A stretch of 36,196 bases of DNA from Enterobacterales bacterium (GTDB lineage: Bacteria > Pseudomonadota > Gammaproteobacteria > Enterobacterales > Kangiellaceae). Where the stretch lies: positions 1-36,196 of the forward strand of contig JAUZSK010000050.1 in assembly GCA_030949565.1 (NCBI GenBank). Direction: 5' to 3'. Made by a program: the position numbers and the translations under genes. Below the pieces are notes generated by a model, which saw nothing but the letters and a program-made list of their open reading frames with translations, did no database searches and was not told where the DNA came from. Positions 7,410 to 15,496 of the stretch are shown here, piece by piece (within the stretch, counting starts at the first letter, position 1; each line of letters begins with the position of its first letter).

Positions 7410-9902
7410 TTAAAAGTCTAAATCTAAATTACCATCAATCATCAGCATTTGTTGTTTAAATAATTGCTTCATTTTATCGATAATAGCTTGGCTTTCTCCT
7501 TCAAATCGAATAACTAAACTTGGTGTTGTATTGGATGCCCTCACTAGCCCCCAACCATCTGGAAACTCAATGCGTACTCCATCAATGGAAATCATTTTAC
7601 CGTTACCAAAGATACCTTTACTAGCTAACTGATTCATAAATTGGTGCTTTCGATTGTCATCAATCGCCACATTGATTTCTGGTGTGACAATGCTATTAGG
7701 AAGAGCAGCAAAAATATCTGAAGATTTGCGAGTATCAGCTGACAAAATCTCTAACAAGCGAGCCGAAGTATAAAGCGCATCATCGAAGCCAAACCAACGT
7801 TCTTTAAAAAAGATATGGCCGCTACATTCACCGGCTAGTAACGCACCGGTTTCTTTCATTTTCGCTTTAATCAAGGAGTGGCCGGTTTTCCACATGATAG
7901 GATGTCCACCATTGCGAGTGATCACCTTAGCAAGGTGCTTGGTACATTTAACATCAAAGATCACATCAGCGCCAGGATTACGTGACAACACGTCCATCGA
8001 GTAAAGCATCATCTGACGATCAGGCCATATAATATTTCCTTCGGAATCGATGACTCCTAATCGGTCGCCATCACCATCAAAGGCTAAACCAATATCGGCT
8101 TTTTCTGTTTTAACCAGTTCGATTAGCTCTTGCAAATTTTCTGGTTTGCTAGGATCCGGATGGTGGTTAGGAAAATTACCATCCACTTTACAATAAAGTC
8201 CGATGACCTCACAGCCTAAGGCTTGCAATAACTGAGGCACAACCTTTCCAGCAATACCGTTTCCGCAATCAACAGCCACTTTAAGCGGTTGAGTCAAAGC
8301 GACATCACTGGTTACTTGGCTGATGTAATCTTGCATCACAGAAACAGTTTTCTCACTACCCTGCCCCTTCATCATATTGCCCGTATCGATGCGTTTTTTA
8401 AGTGCCATGATCTCTTCACCAGACAAGGTATTGCCCGCGATGACCACTTTTAAGCCGTTATAATCTTTAGGATTATGACTACCGGTTAGCATCACACCAC
8501 TGGTTGAATCTAGGTGGTTTGTGGCAAAATAAAGTAACGGTGTTGGCACTTCACCAATGTCAATCACATCTCGTCCACTTTCAATCAGCCCCTCTTTAAG
8601 TGCCTCAATTAATTGCGGTCCAGACAATCGGCCATCTCTCGCCACAATAACGCGCTGCTCACCTCGCTCAAACGCCTCACTACCGATAGCACGACCAATT
8701 TCTTTAACGATCGACGCGCTGAGTGTTTGTCCCACAATACCGCGAATATCGTAAGCTCTAAAAATAGTTTCTGAGATATCACTCACTCTTTGAAGCTGGC
8801 TTTTATGGCTCACTTCAAGCCCCGAAGAACGATTTTCGAGAGCGGGACGTCGATTATTTCTGGAGCGATGGTCCGCTAAGGCTTGATGATTGGGTTGTTC
8901 TACTCTATCGGACTCTCTTCTATCATTATAAGCGGCAATTGATAGTCGCTCACGAGTTAGGGTGCGTGACATATCAGTAAAAATTTGTAGTTCAAAGTCT
9001 TCCATAGCTAATGGTTTGTGAGTTTTTGAGCTATCAATCAACCAACGTAAAAAACTTGTCGCATCGCTTCTCACCTTGGTTTGCAAATTACGTAAACCAA
9101 TAAAGCCGCCTACCGCAACTAGCCCTAACACCATAATTAATCCGCCAAAAAAGATCATTAACTCAAATTCAGAAGAAAAGGATTCGGGCTCTGCCGGCCA
9201 AAATGCCACACGCCATTGAGTTGAATTGAGCCGCGCGACTCCCATGGGGTCGCCAATTTTATATCGGGGCTCACCCATTGAGGTGATGGTTCGGTTTTGA
9301 TTGGCGAAACTTTGTAAAAATTCATAATAGCCGGGAACTAATCTTTCTTTGGGTAAGGCTTTTTCAAATACATCAAAACTAACACCGATCAGAGCAACCT
9401 TATCAGTACCAGGTACATTCAACATGACCGCTATATATTGATCTTTCGCACCGGCATTAATCGCTTCATGCATGACCCTATTTCGACTTTGCAAGCTTCT
9501 TAATAATTGCAGAGTGACATTGGTAATCACCGGTTTTGAACTTTTGTCGATTTCATGGGTATCGGAGCTTAGTATTCGAACACCATCAACGAGCGTTAAA
9601 CGATTTTTTAAACGGTTTTCGATAATCGTCATCTTGTCCGGTGAGGCTTCTTTAATTTCCTTTATTAATGCCGGATCGCTAAGCACAGTTCGAGTTGATT
9701 CACCAATCGAATCAAGCCGACTCAGAACTAGCTCCATGTAGGATGCCATAGTGACATTGACAAAGGTTGTATTTCTTGCTTTTGCTGGTTGGATTACCAC
9801 AATATAATATTGCACAATAGCCACAAAAATAATGACAAGCACACAAAGAATTAAATAGGGTAAAGAGTAAGACAGCAACGTTTTGGATGCCATTTTAGGC
9901 AC
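7410..9902 (-). CDS. algC: Membrane-anchored phosphomannomutase/phosphoglucomutase
   Basis: 830 residues. The N-terminal ~380 residues hold a transmembrane helix (about 10-32), an extracytoplasmic domain, a second helix (about 248-270) and a charged linker. The C-terminal ~450 residues are a complete phosphohexomutase: FRAYDIRGIVG, the phosphoserine loop TGSHNPKDYNG, Mg-binding AFDGDGDR, the sugar-binding GECSGHIFFKERW loop and the phosphate-binding RASNTTPSLVIRFEG. It interconverts mannose or glucose 6- and 1-phosphates for envelope polysaccharides. Pseudomonads and relatives carry the same long form. The first codon is GTG; an ATG three codons later (9893) is equally possible. coaBC lies 84 bases upstream without the dut gene often found there. 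Confidence 0.92.
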   Translation of the reverse strand: MPKMASKTLLSYSLPYLILCVLVIIFVAIVQYYIVVIQPAKARNTTFVNVTMASYMELVLSRLDSIGESTRTVLSDPALIKEIKEASPDKMTIIENRLKNRLTLVDGVRILSSDTHEIDKSSKPVITNVTLQLLRSLQSRNRVMHEAINAGAKDQYIAVMLNVPGTDKVALIGVSFDVFEKALPKERLVPGYYEFLQSFANQNRTITSMGEPRYKIGDPMGVARLNSTQWRVAFWPAEPESFSSEFELMIFFGGLIMVLGLVAVGGFIGLRNLQTKVRSDATSFLRWLIDSSKTHKPLAMEDFELQIFTDMSRTLTRERLSIAAYNDRRESDRVEQPNHQALADHRSRNNRRPALENRSSGLEVSHKSQLQRVSDISETIFRAYDIRGIVGQTLSASIVKEIGRAIGSEAFERGEQRVIVARDGRLSGPQLIEALKEGLIESGRDVIDIGEVPTPLLYFATNHLDSTSGVMLTGSHNPKDYNGLKVVIAGNTLSGEEIMALKKRIDTGNMMKGQGSEKTVSVMQDYISQVTSDVALTQPLKVAVDCGNGIAGKVVPQLLQALGCEVIGLYCKVDGNFPNHHPDPSKPENLQELIELVKTEKADIGLAFDGDGDRLGVIDSEGNIIWPDRQMMLYSMDVLSRNPGADVIFDVKCTKHLAKVITRNGGHPIMWKTGHSLIKAKMKETGALLAGECSGHIFFKERWFGFDDALYTSARLLEILSADTRKSSDIFAALPNSIVTPEINVAIDDNRKHQFMNQLASKGIFGNGKMISIDGVRIEFPDGWGLVRASNTTPSLVIRFEGESQAIIDKMKQLFKQQMLMIDGNLDLDF

Positions 9903-9986
9903 TATGGTCGTTTTTCTTTTTTAACTTCAATTTTCACAAATCATCTCCGTGCGTATAAATTTGTTAGCCAAGTGTATCACTTAACT

Positions 9987-11210
9987 TTAATTTAAATTTT
10001 TTGCAATTTCTTTAATAATGACTTCGGCTATTTTTGCTTTCGGCATACTTTTTATTTGCTTTTGTCTGCCACTAGCATTAAAAATACTGATGGCATTATT
10101 ATCACTATTGAATCCAATACTGGTATCACTAATGTCATTAGCACAAATCAGATCCAGATTTTTATCCTGTAGCTTCTTTTTAGCATAGGCTTCAAGATTT
10201 TCGCTTTCGGCGGCAAAACCAACAATATAAGGCCGCTCTTTTTGTGAACCGACCCATGCGATAATGTCAGGATTTCGAGTGAGCTCAATTTGCATGCTAT
10301 CAGCATTCTTTTTGATCTTTTGTCTTGCCACTTGGCTTGGCGCATAATCCGCCACCGCCGCGCAACCGATAAAAACATCCGATTGCGCCAAATGTTGTTG
10401 AACCGCTAACAGCATTTCCTTAGCGCTTTTTACCGCCACCATAGTGGCCGCCGGTGGCGCAGTTAAACTCACTGGTCCAGAAACTAGAGTCACCTCTGCA
10501 CCTGCTGTTAAAGCAGCCTCGGCAATGGCATATCCCATCTTGCCAGAGCTATGATTGGATAAATACCTTACCGGATCAATCGCTTCAACCGTTGGTCCTG
10601 CTGTTAGCAATAACTTAACGCCATCTAAAATGCCTGAAACTTCGCTTTCATCGCTGGCGGACGCAGACTGTTGCCACTGCACAAGCGCCTCAACTAACTG
10701 ACTAGGCTCACGCATTCGGCCTAACCCGACGTCACCACAGGCCTGTTCACCGGCGTCGGGTCCAAACAGTAAAATACCGCGCTGTTTTAAGCTTTCTGCA
10801 TTAGAAATTATAGCTTTATTTTTCCACATTTGTTGATTCATTGCTGGTGCTAACATCAACTGCGCTGAACTGGCTAAAATAAGGCTGGTGAGCAGGTCAT
10901 CGGCAAGACCATGCGCGATTTTAGATAGGCAATTAGCCGTTGCAGGGGCGATTAAAATAATATCTGCCCATTTGGCGAGTTCAATATGCCCCATCGCAGC
11001 TTCTGCTTCATTATCAAACAAATCGTTATTTACCGGATGGCCAGAAACCGCTTGCAGTGTGGTGGCTGTAATAAAGTTTTCGGCGCCAGCGGTCATCACT
11101 ACCCGCACCACAAAGCCCTGCTCCTGTAATCGCCGGACTAGATCAGGCGATTTATAAGCAGCGATACCTCCGGTAACACCGACCACAATGTTAGTTTCAT
11201 TATTTTTCAT
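9987..11210 (-). CDS. coaBC: Bifunctional phosphopantothenoylcysteine decarboxylase/synthetase
   Basis: 407 residues. Makes phosphopantetheine from phosphopantothenate and cysteine in coenzyme A biosynthesis. The N-terminal flavoprotein CoaC domain shows GVTGGIAAYKSPDLVRRL, the active-site His in GHIELAKWAD, APAMNQQMW and the substrate-clamp Cys in GEQACGDVGLGRM. The C-terminal CoaB domain begins GPTVEAIDPVRYLSNHSSGK and includes FAAESENLEAYAKKKL. First gene of the coaBC-algC-slmA run, divergent from radC. Order and length are normal. Confidence 0.96.
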   Translation of the reverse strand: MKNNETNIVVGVTGGIAAYKSPDLVRRLQEQGFVVRVVMTAGAENFITATTLQAVSGHPVNNDLFDNEAEAAMGHIELAKWADIILIAPATANCLSKIAHGLADDLLTSLILASSAQLMLAPAMNQQMWKNKAIISNAESLKQRGILLFGPDAGEQACGDVGLGRMREPSQLVEALVQWQQSASASDESEVSGILDGVKLLLTAGPTVEAIDPVRYLSNHSSGKMGYAIAEAALTAGAEVTLVSGPVSLTAPPAATMVAVKSAKEMLLAVQQHLAQSDVFIGCAAVADYAPSQVARQKIKKNADSMQIELTRNPDIIAWVGSQKERPYIVGFAAESENLEAYAKKKLQDKNLDLICANDISDTSIGFNSDNNAISIFNASGRQKQIKSMPKAKIAEVIIKEIAKNLN

Positions 11211-11663
11211 AGCGTCTTGTTAAATCTAAGCATTAATCTACAGCGACAACAAAGCCAAAAGGCTTGATTAAATCGCCAACAAGCCCTTTAACAGGTTAAT
11301 TAATCGCATCTAATTATCTAATTTTGGAGAAATAGTGAACTACCAAGTTTTCGAGGATAAAACTCTCAATATCAAGTAAAACAGTTCCTACAAGCGAACT
11401 AATCGCTTACTTACTAGTATAATAGCAAACAAAAGGTACGATTTCTCACACTTTTTATAGTTAATTTTAGATCGGCCAAGAATCTACTTCGCTTAAAACC
11501 TTATTATCTCAACACTAGATTTCAAAAATGGACAATATCTCACAGCATCTATGGTTATTCTCCTACAGACAAAACCATTTTTTCCGATTATTCTTATAAC
11601 TCCCAAACTGGGCACAAGCCTCAACGGAATAAAAATTAAACCACTTTGACAAAAGGAATCGTC
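11211..11663. other. Divergent intergenic region between coaBC and radC
   Basis: About 450 AT-rich bases that must hold the promoters of both genes. I found no convincing -35/-10 pair and no gene. A short AAGCC/GGCTT hairpin lies near 11250-11263 without a T-run. Confidence 0.5.
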
Positions 11664-12341
11664 ATGAGCAACTTAAACCAATGGCCCGATAGCGAAAAGC
11701 CTAGAGAAAAGTTATTAAATCGAGGCCCAGCAGCGCTTTCTGATGCCGAACTATTAGCTATTTTTCTAAGAACTGGCATTCGTGGCAAAAACGTCATCCA
11801 GCTGGCAAGCGAAATTATCAGCCACTTCGGCAACCTCAAAAGCCTCTTTTCTGCCACCGAGCAAGAGTTTTGCTACATCAAAGGGCTAGGACGCGCTAAA
11901 TACGTGCAGCTACAAGCCTGCTTAGAGATGAGTCAAAGGTATCTTGCTGAACAAATTAGTCAACAGGATGTCATGAAAAATCCCACTCAAGTGAAACAAT
12001 ATGTGCAATCAAAACTGCTCGGCAAACCCAATGAAGTGTTTGCCGCCCTATTTTTAGATAACCAGCATCAAGTCATCGCTTTTGAGGAGTTATTTTTTGG
12101 CACCATTAATTCTTCTTCCGTACATCCTAGAGTCGTGCTACAGCGCAGTTTAGCCCTTAACGCGGCGGCAATTATTGTGTGTCATAACCATCCCAGTGGA
12201 GTGGCGGAACCCAGCCTATCGGATATAGATATTACCCAAACCCTTAAATCAGCATTGCAATTAATCGACGTCAGGCTACTGGACCATCTGGTGGTGGCTG
12301 CACATCAAGTCACTTCTCTAGCCGAGCGAGGCCAGTGTTAA
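11664..12341 (+). CDS. radC: RadC/YicR family JAB-domain protein
   Basis: 225 residues. The N-terminus PREKLLNRGPAALSDAELLA and an HhH-like GLGRAKYVQLQA precede the JAB/MPN-like domain. That domain carries the metal-binding motif HNHPSGVAEPSLSDID, with all His, Ser and Asp residues present. The function is unsettled: it is not a proven DNA repair protein. I choose ATG 11664, preceded by AAAGGA, over an upstream TTG (11646). Divergent from coaBC and upstream of rpmBG, as in many gammaproteobacteria. Confidence 0.95.
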   Translation: MSNLNQWPDSEKPREKLLNRGPAALSDAELLAIFLRTGIRGKNVIQLASEIISHFGNLKSLFSATEQEFCYIKGLGRAKYVQLQACLEMSQRYLAEQISQQDVMKNPTQVKQYVQSKLLGKPNEVFAALFLDNQHQVIAFEELFFGTINSSSVHPRVVLQRSLALNAAAIIVCHNHPSGVAEPSLSDIDITQTLKSALQLIDVRLLDHLVVAAHQVTSLAERGQC

Positions 12342-12505
12342 TCCTGCTCAAGGACTCAATAATCGCATCAATTGTTTGCTTCAATTTAAACATCAATCAG
12401 CAAGTCGTTTTAGCTCGCTTTCTCTTGCTTGAAAAAGGAATATGACCCTCTTTATCAGTCATCATCGATAATTTGCTCAAAATGCAGCAAAATGACAGCT
12501 TTCAG

Positions 12506-12534
12506 TTGTATTATCCTCGGGTTTTTGGTATAAA
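12506..12534 (+). promoter_or_regulatory. Probable sigma-70 promoter of rpmBG
   Basis: Extended -10 TGGTATAAA (TATAAA at 12529-12534), with TTGTAT at 12506-12511 separated by 17 bases. Start would fall near 12541, just before GCGCCC, a GC-rich discriminator typical of growth-regulated promoters. Confidence 0.6.
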
Positions 12535-12690
12535 GTGCGCCCTTTGTAGCGACAGCTGGACAAAAGTGTCTGCTTAAGGGTAATAATTGCCAGCCAAAGG
12601 GCTGCCAAACTCAGAGAAATATCGGACAATTAGATATTCTGAGCTAAACAACAGAATTTGTAATTATTCAGCGAGTATACAATAAACACC

Positions 12691-12811
12691 GTAACGCTTC
12701 AGGTGGACTATAAAATCAGTCAGTTTCAGGCAGGAAATGTGAGCATACTGGTTTATGTGTCCATTTTCGAACCAAGAAATAGATGGTTTTTGAGGCAAAC
12801 TGAATAGTTAC
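12691..12811 (-). mobile_element. 121-bp inverted-repeat (MITE-like) element, copy 2
   Basis: Same length as the copy at 1524-1644 and clearly homologous when reverse-complemented, including GTGAGCATACTGGTTTATG and TCGAACCAAGAAAT. Terminal repeat GTAACGCTTCAG at one end; the other has decayed to CTGAATAGTTAC. It sits in the rpmB leader, 60 bases before the start codon, so it is probably transcribed. Confidence 0.8.
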
Positions 12812-12871
12812 CAAAATTTTTAGATTTTTGAGCTAACCGCTCATAAATAATGCAATAAAGAGGCTAACAGC

Positions 12872-13108
12872 ATGTCTAGAGTATGTCAGGTTACCGGTAA
12901 GCGTACCGTAACAGGAAACAATGTATCCCACGCGAAAAACCGCACCCGTCGTCGTTTTTTGCCTAACCTTCATACCCACCGTTTTTGGGTTGAAAGTGAA
13001 AACCGTTTTGTAAAATTAAGAGTGTCCGCAAAAGGAATGCGCATTATCGATAAGAAAGGCATCGACTCTGTATTAGCTACCATCCGTCAAGATGGCGTAA
13101 AGGTTTAA
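12872..13108 (+). CDS. rpmB: 50S ribosomal protein L28
   Basis: 78 residues, standard length. Opens [20 protein letters not shown] and continues [19 protein letters not shown], diagnostic of L28. Ribosome site AGAGG lies before the ATG. First gene of the rpmB-rpmG operon; rpmG follows after 10 bases. An inverted-repeat element is inserted in the leader, which could influence mRNA structure. Confidence 0.98.
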   Translation: MSRVCQVTGKRTVTGNNVSHAKNRTRRRFLPNLHTHRFWVESENRFVKLRVSAKGMRIIDKKGIDSVLATIRQDGVKV

Positions 13109-13118
13109 GGAGAACATC

Positions 13119-13274
13119 ATGAGAGATAAAATTAAATTAGTATCATCTGCTGGCACCGGTCATTTTTATACCACTGACAAGAACAAGCGCAGCACGCCAA
13201 CTAAATTAGAATTCAAAAAGTATGATCCTGTTGTACGTAAGCACGTGATCTATAAAGAAGCCAAAATCAAGTAA
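13119..13274 (+). CDS. rpmG: 50S ribosomal protein L33
   Basis: 51 residues: starts [20 protein letters not shown] and continues [20 protein letters not shown], typical of proteobacterial L33 of the cysteine-free type (no CxxC), which does not depend on zinc. AAGGAGAAC ribosome site. Cotranscribed with rpmB; an intrinsic terminator follows at 13319. Confidence 0.98.
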   Translation: MRDKIKLVSSAGTGHFYTTDKNKRSTPTKLEFKKYDPVVRKHVIYKEAKIK

Positions 13275-13318
13275 TTGATCATCACACTGGCCTCGGCCAT
13301 AGATTGCTTCAAGTCTTT

Positions 13319-13344
13319 AAACCCGGTTCTTCCGGGTTTTTTTT
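13319..13344 (+). terminator. Intrinsic terminator of rpmBG
   Basis: AAACCCGG, TTCTT loop, CCGGGTTT, then a run of T. The T-run touches the stop codon of the convergent gene at 13343. Confidence 0.9.
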
Positions 13345-14104
13345 ATTGCCTATTTGAATGATAATTCGATGCCTTGAGCCAGCGTTGGTGACCCTTTATT
13401 GCTTCTACTTGTTGTTGCCAAGCTGGCAAACTTAAAACCTGTCCGTTGATATAACCCTGACCATCGGTCATAAGAAAGGCATGGTAATCTTGTGAAGACT
13501 GATCACCACAGGCAGAATCTTGGTTAAGCTTTATTTGCAGAATCATTTGATCGACTAGTTGCCAATCAGCAATGGTAAAACGTAGTTTATTATCCTGTAA
13601 TTTAAGAAAAGTTTGATATTTAGGATAGCTTTCACCCACCAACCCCACCGCTCTAAACAAATAACACTGGCGCGATAAGTTCATCAACATCTGCTCTGCA
13701 AAAATTAATGCTTGCCCCATGGTTGAATCACTATGCGTTGAGCTAGAAGCTTTAACCATGCCACATTTAATGCCGTCATAGACGCGTGTCGATGAAACAA
13801 AATAGAGCTGCTGGATCACCAGTTGTCCAGACTGAACCTGTTTATGTAAACCAGCAAAGATTTGTTTCCAAAATTGAGACTTTGCAGCCATGGAAAGTAT
13901 CGCTGGCGGCGCAATACAAATGACTAACTGATTAATTTGATAGTATTTGTCTGACTCAAGATTTAAAAGACCCAATTTGTGGTCAAGTCGAGCTAACTGA
14001 ATCGATGGGAGTTTCTGCTTTGTTTGTTTTAAACAGTTAAATAAGCGCTGACCAATCCGTCCTTGCCCCACTTGCAATAAATCAATGCGTTGGCGTTTAA
14101 TCAT
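13343..14104 (-). CDS. YeeZ-like NAD(P)-binding epimerase-type protein
   Basis: 253 residues. An N-terminal Rossmann motif, LLQVGQGRIGQRLFN, then VICIAPPA, the FVSSTRVYDG motif where short-chain epimerases have S-S-T-S-V-Y-G, and YLFRAVGLVGESYPKY, which parallels E. coli YeeZ. The substrate is unknown. The Tyr of the SSTxVY motif is present, but a downstream YxxxK is not clear, so catalysis is doubtful. It converges with rpmBG and lies 18 bases downstream of mutM, so is probably cotranscribed with it. Confidence 0.65.
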   Translation of the reverse strand: MIKRQRIDLLQVGQGRIGQRLFNCLKQTKQKLPSIQLARLDHKLGLLNLESDKYYQINQLVICIAPPAILSMAAKSQFWKQIFAGLHKQVQSGQLVIQQLYFVSSTRVYDGIKCGMVKASSSTHSDSTMGQALIFAEQMLMNLSRQCYLFRAVGLVGESYPKYQTFLKLQDNKLRFTIADWQLVDQMILQIKLNQDSACGDQSSQDYHAFLMTDGQGYINGQVLSLPAWQQQVEAIKGHQRWLKASNYHSNRQ

Positions 14105-14122
14105 GCTAGCAATCCTTGCAAG

Positions 14123-14931
14123 CTACTTTTGACAATGGGGGCAATACACGCTAGCACGCTGCCCGATGATTAAGTTTTTTAGCGGTGTTTCGCACTGAAC
14201 ACAGGGTAGATTTTGGCGTCCATAGACCAATAACTCTTGCTGAAAATAACCCGGTTTACCATCACTTCCAGTAAAATCTTTCAAACTACTACCGCCGGCT
14301 AAGATGGCTTTTTGCAACACCATTTTGATCATGCTGACTAATTCGGTCAATCGTTTTAAAGACACACGGTTGGCTGCCCGATTAGGATGAATGCCGGACA
14401 TAAAAAGAGATTCTGCGGCATAAATATTACCAACGCCCACCACGATTTGAGCATTCATAATAAGTTTTTTATCGCTCCTTTGCGAGTTTTAGCCTTTTTA
14501 TATAAATAAGCAGCATCAAAATCATCGGATAAGGGCTCCGGACCGAGATTAACCAGCAAAGGATGCTGACGGCCTTGTTGATTAAATAAAACGCAGCCAA
14601 AACGCCTAGGATCGTTAAAGCGAATAATCTTTCCATTGGATAAAACAATATCTAAATGGTCATGTTTGGTAACCGCCTGATCGGTGACAATTTTTAAACT
14701 ACCAGACATCCCCAAGTGGATTAAAAGATCGCCCTTTGCGGTTTGCAATTGCAAATATTTGGCGCGGCGTTTTACCCCTTCAATTTTTTGTCCTGCAACC
14801 AGCTTATTTAAATTAGGATCAACCGGCCAGCGTAATTTAGGTTGGCGCACACAAATGGTGCTAATTTTTTGGCCCTTAGCATGCGGCTCAATACCGCGAC
14901 AACTGGTTTCAACTTCTGGCAACTCCGGCAT
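14123..14931 (-). CDS. mutM: Formamidopyrimidine-DNA glycosylase, interrupted by a frameshift
   Basis: Removes 8-oxoguanine and ring-opened purines and nicks the DNA. The 5' part (14455-14931) starts MPELPEVETSCRGIEPHAKG, with the catalytic Pro and Glu, and has HLGMSGSLKI and RFNDPRRFG. The 3' part (14123-14458) has VVGVGNIYAAESLF, GGSSLKDFTGSDGKPGYF and a C-terminal zinc finger (CVQCETP ... CPHCQK). The first frame ends in TGA at 14455-14457, and the second begins at an overlapping ATG. Adding one base near 14458-14461 restores a ~269-residue protein of normal length. Either an assembly indel or a genuine break. Its ATG shares one base with the upstream stop. Confidence 0.9.
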
Positions 14932-15496
14932 TATTCCGCTCCTGGACCCAATCGTTTAAAATAAAAACTTTGAATAATCAGCTGCTGACCGAGTTCTGGA
15001 AAAACTATTTTTGTTGCTTCAGATTGTTCTTTTCTTATGTGTATCACTTTAGCTAACAGCGGATTTTCGCGCGCTTTAAAATACAGCTTTACTGAGTAAT
15101 TAGACAAGGCGTCTATACCTGTATCACTGGTGGATTGAATTATTTTGCGGTTAACATTAATTGGCTCAGTTGGAAGTAATAGAATTTGCTGCCAAAGCGA
15201 TTGGATTTCTTCAATTCGGGAACTAGATAACTCGAATATCAGGTCATCCATCTTTTTATTCAGCTGCCAATTACCTTGTAAGACCAGTGATAGTTTTTCA
15301 AATTCAATTTTTTCAATGAACTGTCGGAATCTTTCATCAAATTTGTTCGATTAAAAAAAATGGAGGATTGCTGGCTCGCTTGATTTTTGTCCCGTTCCAT
15401 CAGTTTGCCAATTAACATAAAAGCTAAAACTAAGGCAGAAATCACAATAATAATAATATTAAGCCATTTTTTAATCTGCCTATTTTGGTTCATCAT
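14931..15496 (-). CDS. DUF4340-like membrane-anchored protein, interrupted by a frameshift
   Basis: The 5' frame (15260-15496) has a transmembrane helix at residues ~11-30 (WLNIIIIVISALVLAFMLIG). The 3' frame (14931-15251 and upstream to about 15340) reads RFRQFIEKIEFEKLSLVLQG then NWQLNKKMDDLIFELSSSRI. One extra A in the short A-run at 15342-15344 would join them into about 188 residues. DUF4340-type proteins often follow gld-type ABC permease genes, and this one lies 3 bases upstream of the permease stop at 15493, so I suggest that assignment with caution. Role unknown; it probably works with the transporter. Confidence 0.55.

Larger units (their letters stand above)
12342..12871. other. 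Long rpmB leader region with promoter, hairpin and inserted element
   Basis: 530 bases between radC and rpmB. It contains the probable rpmB promoter (12506-12534), a short CAGCC/GGCTG hairpin near 12591-12606 and the 121-bp element at 12691-12811. That leaves an mRNA leader of roughly 330 bases, long for ribosomal protein genes. Confidence 0.7.
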
